Shown piece by piece: positions 57,280 to 64,000 of a stretch of 64,000 nt of DNA. Source of the DNA: Heliopora coerulea (lineage: Eukaryota; Cnidaria; Anthozoa; Scleralcyonacea; Helioporidae); assembly GCA_030142905.1 (NCBI GenBank), contig JASJOG010000017.1, positions 1,240,001 to 1,304,000 on the forward strand, given 5' to 3'. The first letter of the stretch is position 1; each line of letters begins with the position of its first letter. Under the pieces are notes generated by a model that was given only the letters and a program-made list of their open reading frames with translations, made no database searches and was not told where the DNA came from. The position numbers and the translations under genes are program-made.

Positions 57280-58077
57280 AGATATTATGCACACTTGTTA
57301 TCTGTTAGCCCGATACTTCTATTGTTCACGCCCAACCGCTTTATTCATGGTGGTGAGAATTTCTAATTAATTAGCATCTTAGCGTCTCAACATTTCAGCA
57401 TGCAAATAGTGATTACCGGTAGTGTTTCCTAATTCCGTCTCGATGATGTCATCACACCTCTTGTATATAGACTCTGGCATGTTATTGTAATATCATTCTG
57501 TCTGAAGATGACTTTGAAATAAAGTCGAAATATCACAGTTTCAACAATAGTTTTATCTTGTATTGACTCATATCTTGAGTTTTCATGATGACATTATTCT
57601 TCGGAATATGTTTTATTTTATACTTTTTGAAGTTGTAGGCTGGTCATGGTTTTTAGGCAGCACTAAGGTGGTCGCCAAGCAATTTTGGAAGTTTTTGTAC
57701 CTGAAAAAAAGCCGAAAAGTGCCTGATGTCGGCGGTTTTTCCTATCTTTGTTGGACAAAGAACGCTGAAAAAAGTTTACGAAGTTTAGTATTTCCTAACA
57801 CGCATTATTTTATTGACTTTAATGTTTTCTCAAACGATTTAATCGGGAACATTGAATTAAGAAGACGAAAAGTGCCCTTGAAACCAGACAATATTTACTG
57901 TAAAACCTGTATTTCTGTCTTTAAAAATAAATCATGTGTCGTAACGAAACGTCGAAATGTGGTCTTACCAAGTGGAAACTGTACCTAGACAAGAACCTGT
58001 CAGAACTGCAGTTTGCAGTAAATGTCGATCACGAACCAGTATAATAAGTAACTTTCGTTCTGCCAACTGAGTCCATT

Positions 58078-58136
58078 AAGCTCAATAGTTGGAGCACCTC
58101 GCGGACGATTGGAAGGTTACGGGTTCGATTTGCGAC
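58078..58136 (+). repeat. tRNA-like repeat copy 1
   Basis: A-box-like agctcaatagttggagc and B-box gggttcgattt. The acceptor stem is not formed. A related copy lies 370 bp downstream. Confidence 0.5.
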
Positions 58137-58454
58137 AGAATCGCGATTGCAATGTTGAAAATTTTTTGCTGTATAAACGAAATAATATGCCCGGTAAGAC
58201 TGTGGTTAGCAGTACAAATGTCGATTACTAACTATAGTAATCTGAGACGGCGGAGCGAAATTTCGAGTAGGGAGACTGGTGATACAGATTCAGAATTTTG
58301 CATGTTTTCCCGGAAAATTTCACAACAAATGTTCGGAAAACCAGTTGCTTCAAGGTTATTTTGGAAAAAAAGTTGGGACAGAGCTGTAGCTTCCATGCCT
58401 CCCCGGCTCCGCTGTCCCTGGTAATATGATTATCCTTCGCTTCAACATCCGAAT

Positions 58455-58522
58455 TTGTGTAGGTCAATAGTTAGAGCATCTCATTGGCAATCAAAAGGTT
58501 ATGGGTTTGATTCCCGTCACTG
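58455..58522 (+). repeat. tRNA-like repeat copy 2
   Basis: gtaggtcaatagttagagc and gggtttgattcccg match the copy at 58078, again in tandem orientation. Confidence 0.55.
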
Positions 58523-59035
58523 GTCAAGGGCTAAAAAGCTTTGAATTTTTCAAAGGAGAATGCGTATTTGAGATGTACACTCGCCATGCTGTCACATTTT
58601 CTAAACATATCAAACTTTGCGTTAACAAAAACTCGTATCGTATTTCGAGTGTCGTATTTCCGACTTCTGCCTATACAAAATGGGCCAAAAAAACGGCAAA
58701 ATTTTACGTTTTCTCGTTTGTGTTCATTGCTGTAGAACAACCGACTTTGATTACCTTCGCCATCGGAAAGTAAAGGTCTTGAGACGTCTTTTGAATGTAT
58801 TTTCATCGGAAAATAATGTAAATTTGGCACGGCACTTTTCGTCTGTTTATGCGATGTTTCTTAAGATTTATTACGGAAATCAGCCTCGCATGCGGCCACT
58901 GTTGAAGGAAATTGGCACTAGAACTTACTGCGCAGATCTTCGACGCTGGTTACCGCCAAATTTGAAATCATCGTGCAATTCCGCGCATTTTGATCGTAAA
59001 TTTATCCATATTCATGAAAATTTAGGAACGGCAAA

Positions 59036-59169
59036 ATGTCTGTGAAGTTAGGGCTGTTTCTGTTGTTGAGCGCCTCATTATTAATTCAATTGGTAGTGGC
59101 GGTCGGAGATGATGTGCATCGTGAATCCTTGAGCCAATTTATGCTTTCGTATGTGCACCGAATAAGCAA
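59036..59169 (+). CDS. candidate first exon of a secreted protein
   Basis: ATG 59036 opens MSVKLGLFLLLSASLLIQLV, a strong signal-peptide pattern with a VVA-type cleavage site, then acidic/polar residues (GDDVHRESLSQFMLSYVHRI). The frame meets a donor-like ataagcaa|gtaaga at 59169/59170 and a stop right after it, as expected for a first coding exon. No downstream exon was found, so the mature product is unknown. A 45-residue secreted peptide is the alternative. Confidence 0.4.
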
Positions 59170-59235
59170 GTAAGATTGATTCATTGTTATGATTATACGC
59201 AGTTGTACAGTACTTTTTAGACTTATTCTGCCGAA

Positions 59236-59448
59236 TTATGCTTCAAGTCTGGCTTTGGAATCACTGTTTATAGTGAATCCTTTATAGTGAATGCGCACCA
59301 AGTTTCTGTCGCGATCCACTTCTTTAACTTCAATCTCGTACAGACTGTTATCTTTGGTGGGTTTTTTACACGGTTTGGAAGACGGAATACAGTATTCTTT
59401 GGCAAAACGTATCGGCTGGCGCAAAGTCTGTTTAGGTCTTTCCGCCAT
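59236..59448 (-). CDS. short frame with Tudor-knot/chromo-like segment
   Basis: 71 codons from ATG 59448. A basic N-terminus (MAERPKQTLRQPIRFAKEY) is followed by YEIEVKEVDRDRNLVRIHYK and then GF. That is the beta-strand pattern of Tudor-knot/chromo barrel openings seen in many uncharacterised cnidarian proteins, where the next residues are usually a D-E-W. Here the frame turns to NSDSKARLEA and stops. It is probably a first exon or decayed fragment. Confidence 0.4.
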   Translation of the reverse strand: MAERPKQTLRQPIRFAKEYCIPSSKPCKKPTKDNSLYEIEVKEVDRDRNLVRIHYKGFTINSDSKARLEA

Positions 59449-59556
59449 TTTATCACTGACAGTATTTGCAATACAAATAATTACGTAATATATCTGCCCA
59501 TGATGCCCTGGACACTAGTTGACTTAAATGTTCATCATAACACTACGAAAGTTTGA

Positions 59557-62500
59557 TATGATAAATTCCTTCTTTAAACTGCTCAAAATCATTAATGCGA
59601 TCTGTCCTTGATAAGTGATTCCGACGAGGAAAGACATGATTGCAACATCTATATATGAAGACCTACTTCGCCCCTAGTACTGCATCCAAATACGGAAATT
59701 GTCACCGCAACGATCTGACCCAAAATGCATGGAAGGAGTTACAAGCAAACACCCTTCGTCGAAGTGAAACGTGAAATAATATAAAAACTAGGTGATATTT
59801 TTTGGGTAAAAAAGGTCATGTGACCCAAAAATGAACCATAACATTAAAAATTCAGTAACAAACCAAGCAATTAGTTGTAAATAATGCAGGAGTAATTCGC
59901 TACTTTAAACGTCAATCAGCTATTCGTAAAAAAAATAGAGCAGACAGAAGACCGAAGAAAAAGCTAATGCATGCGTAAAGGTTAAAGAAAAGGAAAACGC
60001 CATAGAGTCCAAGTTAATGATTTTATCCGTTCATGCTAGACAAAATCATTAAATTGCAAAGGGACCAATGACGCAACCAATTCAAAATTAAAGATTTGAT
60101 GAATAAAGCACCCAAGCTAATGTTTAAAACCACCCTTAGGGTCCTCTGTCTGTTTTTCCCCTTTATGGTTTGCTGAACGTTAAAATAGCAATAGTTTGTT
60201 ATTGACTTCTTAATCTTATTGCTTTTTTCTACTGGTAAAAATACCATCTAGTTTTTTATCATTTTACGTTTCACTTGGACAAAAGGCCTTCGCTCGAAAC
60301 GTAAGTACCTCCTTTCGTAAGCTACGGCAGTTCCTTAACATTTTGCCTTTTTACACGTCGCTCAACACTACCTGCGCAGCACACTCTACTTTTATATCTG
60401 ACGCGCAACGTGAGCCCAGGAAGTTTATATTAACCTTGATATCTAGTAACAGAATTGCTCGAACAGACCAGGAAACTTCCTGATGACAGCAGTTAACACG
60501 CAACGGCTCTGATAAAGAGTTGAGCCCGCGAGACGTAAGCTATGCCTCATCAATAAAATACATGGTGTTTCCGAAAAACGTCTTTGATAACTACTTCGCC
60601 GTACGAAACTTGAAATCTTGACATGTTGAGTAATTGTCCATCAGACGTCCAGGTATAGCCTGTTTCTTTTCGATATTATGATGTTCATTACTGACACGAC
60701 CTTGCATCGCCCCGTTTTCCTCTCCCTTACTGGCTGCGAACACTGATAGATATTTTCTTTGCTTAACTACAGAGAGTCTCACAAAAGGCATTAACCCTTT
60801 AACTCCCAGTGTGCGATATACCGGACACTAAGGCGAATAGAACTAGTGAGACAACAACGGGGAAAAACAAAGAAAAGACAAAAAGCAGAAGAAAAACAAA
60901 CTAAGACGTGAAACGGTTAATATGGGATACGAGGAATATACGTTCTGATAACCTGCAAAGAGTTGAATCTTATCCTTTATCAGTTCCAAGATTCTTGAGG
61001 CGACTAACAAATTCCCAGAAGGCATCATTAACTTTCTCTAATTTCTCCGTGTCTGGGAGACTATTTTCAGAAATTATTCAACGAAGTTGTTGCGTAAGCT
61101 CAAGCAATCCCAGTTACACATTCAACAGTCTTCTTGCGTTCCTGAAAGGTTGTTCATTCAGTAGGAAGTTATTATGTATATACGGCAGAGTACGTTGTAG
61201 AATTCTCTTAGGTCAGTATGGAATGTCCGCAAGCCAGCAGTACTACGAGGATCCTTCTTTCAAATGCACTTCTTTGGTGATAAACCTATGAACGGTTGGC
61301 TGTAAGTCCGCTAAATGATGATACTTTCATAGTCAATTTTCCATGGTATTGACAGTGTCTTGCATGGATAACCTTCGTAAAACTAGACATAATAAATTCC
61401 CTGTGGAGACAGATTTAACGGTGAAAAAGATTGCGTAAAGTTGTTAAAATAAAATTGAAGTAAAGGAAATGAGAAAAAGATTTTATAAAATGAATTACCG
61501 TAATTAAAGAACGCGTTATCATTGAGGGATAGTGTATAAGTATTTGACGTCTTTTACTCTGCAGGAGTGCATTGAAAATCTCATAACTAAGCAAGATGTC
61601 ATGTATGAAATTAATGTACAGCCGTGTCACCTGACTCTTGAAAACTTTCACCAGTCCCTGTTTCCTTGGCCTTCCTCTAATAAACTTCTGGGAATTCTAT
61701 TCAAAATAATTTTGACGAAACTATAAACTTGTAAGTGCATCAGAACTATCTGAAACTTGAAAATGATGTGATATGTCAAAAACGAAAGGTAAGAGTTTTG
61801 TCGGAGTTTCCAAATACGGCAAATGTGATACTCGAAGGCGCCAAAACATCATAGAACACATGTGCCTTCTTTCCACTGAAATAAAAGTTTCACTAGAAAA
61901 TATTAGATAGGTAAAAGTGGGTCAGAGACTTTCGTTAGGATTGCTAAATTTATTTTGTAGTTACCGTTTTATCGAAATAATGAAGCAAGTCTGTCAAGAA
62001 ATCCTCAGGATCAAAGGTTTTTAAGCTTAGGCAGGTGACAATCTAGCCATTGCTGCAGCTACATGCCGATTTTTCAAATGAATTGGGCATAACGTCTTCA
62101 TTGTGCTAGTCACTAGCTTTATTTACAACAGGCATATCGCGGAAGACGTGAGTGACTGGACCACTTGTTTTATCTTCACAGGTATCTAGTACCGAAAAAG
62201 TATTTATCCCCCCTCCTCACTGCCCCCATCGATTGCTGGAGAAAACATCAGCTCGGGAACAGCAACTTCTTTTTTGTAGAGTTAATTAATGGCGTCGAGT
62301 CATAAGCTACAGGATATGTAATATAGGCACCCTTACCTGTAGTTCGACCGCAAGAATATTGCCCTGCTATCTCATCGTCAGGAAACATAAGTGGTGCTAG
62401 GTTAGAATAACAGCCAATTGCAACAAGCTGCGAATTATGTTCGATTAAAAATCCTTGGAAAAGAGTCTCGGACTTGATTACATTTGAGGAGGTTAAACTA

Positions 62501-63206
62501 AAGCCTTGTCTGAATGGATTGATTGACAAACTGTTTCCAATACTTCTTGCTTTGGCATTTCACACGTTCCTTTAAGTTGAAATGTGCCTGTTAACATCGC
62601 AGAATCCACAGTGAAATAAATTGAAGTATGACAGAATGAACTTTGCCAAATGCGTACCATTAAACCTTTTTAGAGGACTTGATCAAGCTATGCTGTTTGG
62701 TGGAAGTGCTTTTGAATCGGTTGTCTCCCCGAATCGCCTTTTTCTTCGGTGTTTCAGACTACACTTTATTTCATTTCCAAGTCACGATAGTCCCGAGTCA
62801 TGTTTATCAGTGGGAAACCGCTTAGAGCTCTCTATTGCCCTCCAGCGTGAGCTAGCTTGAGCTTTCATTGAATACACCCGAGGATGACGTCTCATATTTA
62901 AGTGGGTGAATTTATAGTTTCATATTAGCATCATCGATGCCGTTATCTGGTCCACTATTCGCTCCAGAATATCAATTCCTTCCCTGGTTTTTAAAAGTAA
63001 TGTATCATGCACTAGAAGGAGTGTTTAATCTCGACAATATCTTTATATTTTTAAAGTATGGCGCAACGCTAGAGCTCAATATTTAGCCTTTGATTACACT
63101 CTACGGAGCATACGAACATTTGACAAAATATAGTCCATTATACTTTACGATCTAATCCTCATACCCACCACGCGTGGACCGCCCCTGAACATTTTAAATA
63201 CGAAAG
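59557..63206. other. unassigned DNA with a PLE-terminus-like solo sequence
   Basis: acaaaaggccttcgctcgaa followed by acg (60280-60302) and acggcagttcc downstream recall the sequence at 13814-13880, so a solo PLE end is likely. A minus-strand frame (62529-62248) has no recognised domain. No other gene was supported. Confidence 0.35.
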
Positions 63207-63461
63207 TATTAGAGGAATATCAAGGCTCGGGGGTCCAGTGTAGATAGCTTCGATAAAACAGCGGCGTTCTTGAGGTTATACACTATCTAAAAGATAGAAG
63301 AAAAGCTCGACGTTTCGAGCGAAGGCCCTTCGTCCGCAGATTAGTAGTAATCCTACTAATCTCCGGACGAAGAGCCTTCGTTCGAAACGTCGAGAAGCTT
63401 TTTTTCTATCTTTTAGATAGTGTATAACCTCAAGAACGCCGCTGTTTTATTAGAGGAATAT
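63207..63461. mobile_element. 227-bp hairpin insertion with 14-bp target duplication
   Basis: tattagaggaatat occurs at 63207-63220 and 63448-63461. Between them, 63253-63450 is a near-perfect inverted repeat with arms of about 95 bp around a tagtaatccta-like centre. Each arm carries gacgaag-g-ccttcg-tcgaaacgtcg, the sequence seen at PLE ends. It is likely a head-to-head pair of truncated PLE termini inserted by target-primed reverse transcription. Confidence 0.8.
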
Positions 63462-63469
63462 GTTAAATG

Positions 63470-63546
63470 TGTCGGTGATTCAGTGGCGTAAGGCGCTACA
63501 TTTTAGGACCTGCCCACTATAGAGTCTCGGGTTCAATCCCTACTAG
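63470..63546 (+). repeat. tRNA-Leu/Ser-like sequence
   Basis: cagtggcgtaaggcgctaca resembles the D-arm region of class II tRNAs, and gggttcaatccc is a clean B box. The acceptor stem is not formed, so this is a tRNA pseudogene or SINE head. Confidence 0.5.
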
Positions 63547-64000
63547 TAAACTTTACTTCTTCTCACAACATTATTACTTTTTCTTTTTAATTCTTAGCTT
63601 GTTTTTATTTATTTTGTTTTTGTTGCTTTTGTTTTTCTTCGAAATTTCCATTAAACAAGAAGTTCAAATTCACATCAGTAGATTTATTTTTAATTTTTTT
63701 TGCTTTGTCGTACTCTCTTCCCCAGTTCTTCAAGTTCACGGCCATGGTAAGACAGTCCGAATAGAGTGAGGGATACGAAATTCTCCGTAATTTGGCAGTT
63801 ATAATTGTGAATATCTATCGCTCTAAAGCTAAGACTTGACTAAGTTATAGAGTTTTGGGTTAAGATAAGAGCTATTTGACTTTTAAATTTAAATTTAGGT
63901 ATCGCATTCTCAGGGGATACGATGGAAGGGTGGGTGGGGGGCGATTGCGTATTCGTATTTCTAGTAGTCTCAAGTACTTTGCCTCCCATCAGACACATTC
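63547..64000. other. unassigned DNA
   Basis: T-rich low-complexity sequence at 63550-63720. No gene supported. Confidence 0.4.

Larger units (their letters stand above)
54085..57666. mobile_element. Penelope-like element as a 1.75 kb-arm palindrome with 12-bp flanking repeat
   Basis: The left arm (54097-55851, minus) and right arm (55875-57627, plus) are near-identical inverted copies around a 23-bp spacer. The 12-mer aggcagcactaa occurs at 54085-54096 and 57655-57666 in the same direction, a likely target duplication (27 unexplained bp lie inside the right one). Each arm holds RT palm motifs, a GIY-YIG domain and a terminal ctgaagatgactttgaaa-type sequence. Both copies are 5'-truncated at the centre. 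Confidence 0.88.
57668..59035. other. unassigned DNA with two tRNA-like repeats
   Basis: The open frames at 57563-57988 and 58680-59045 have no recognised domain. The tRNA-like repeats at 58088 and 58455 are listed separately. Confidence 0.35.

Noticed and set aside
63481..63500. Another cagtggcgta hAT terminus
   Set aside because: The sequence continues as a tRNA-Leu/Ser-like D-arm and B box, and no matching right end or TSD was found.

Overview
This is a 64 kb stretch of AT-rich animal genomic DNA. The content suggests a cnidarian, most likely a stony coral. The reasons are two HEPN(DZIP3-type)-NACHT genes of the kind expanded in corals, a CsRn1-type Gypsy element, many Penelope-like retroelements (PLEs), 'cagtggcgta' hAT elements, and abundant (TA)n and (CATA)n tracts. 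Species assignment is inference. No operons, CRISPR arrays or bacterial genes are present. Most of the identifiable sequence is mobile DNA.

Layout. 0.9-7.6 kb: a hammerhead-ribozyme-like motif, then a tandem array of nine tRNA-like units (period 271 bp, first two inverted) split by a nearly intact 4.18 kb hAT transposon with an 8-bp target duplication. 7.7-12.6 kb: a pogo/Tigger element, a decayed Penelope-type reverse transcriptase and a mariner remnant, each bounded by (TA)n. 12.9-13.2 kb: an exon resembling the N-terminus of DUF3504/QRICH1-like proteins. 13.9-17.9 kb (minus): the best host gene, a HEPN-NACHT exon that splices in frame to an exon encoding a trypsin-like fold whose usual active-site His is not visible. 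18-23.8 kb: a tRNA-like dimer, a small hAT inside a (CATA)n tract, and unassigned DNA. 23.8-29.2 kb: a three-level nest (hAT MITE containing a CsRn1-type Gypsy containing another hAT MITE), every level with its target duplication. 29.7-34.6 kb: another MITE, a 1.9 kb foldback repeat and an internally deleted Tc1 element. 37.1-39.9 kb: three related hairpin repeats, two more hammerhead motifs, microsatellites and a tRNA-like repeat. 42.8-44.8 kb: the 5' part of a dead PLE, a tRNA-like dimer and a small MITE. 44.9-47.0 kb (plus): the second HEPN-NACHT exon. 48.2-51.9 kb: two 0.43 kb inverted arms around about 2.9 kb. 52.9-57.7 kb: two PLE insertions, one a 1.75 kb-arm palindrome with a flanking 12-bp repeat. 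58-64 kb: tRNA-like repeats, a candidate first exon of a secreted protein, a Tudor/chromo-like short exon, and a 227-bp hairpin insertion with a 14-bp target duplication.

How the parts work together. The two HEPN-NACHT exons are divergent paralogues about 27 kb apart. They share a 5'-UTR intron just before the ATG and a phase-1 intron at the same place in the protein. Such STAND NTPases are expected to be intracellular sensors. The C-terminal trypsin-like exon of the minus-strand copy is the most unusual host feature here. The other recurring theme is RNA-level selfish DNA: three hammerhead folds, several relic hammerheads in PLE termini, and tRNA-like sequences that occur repeatedly in tandem.
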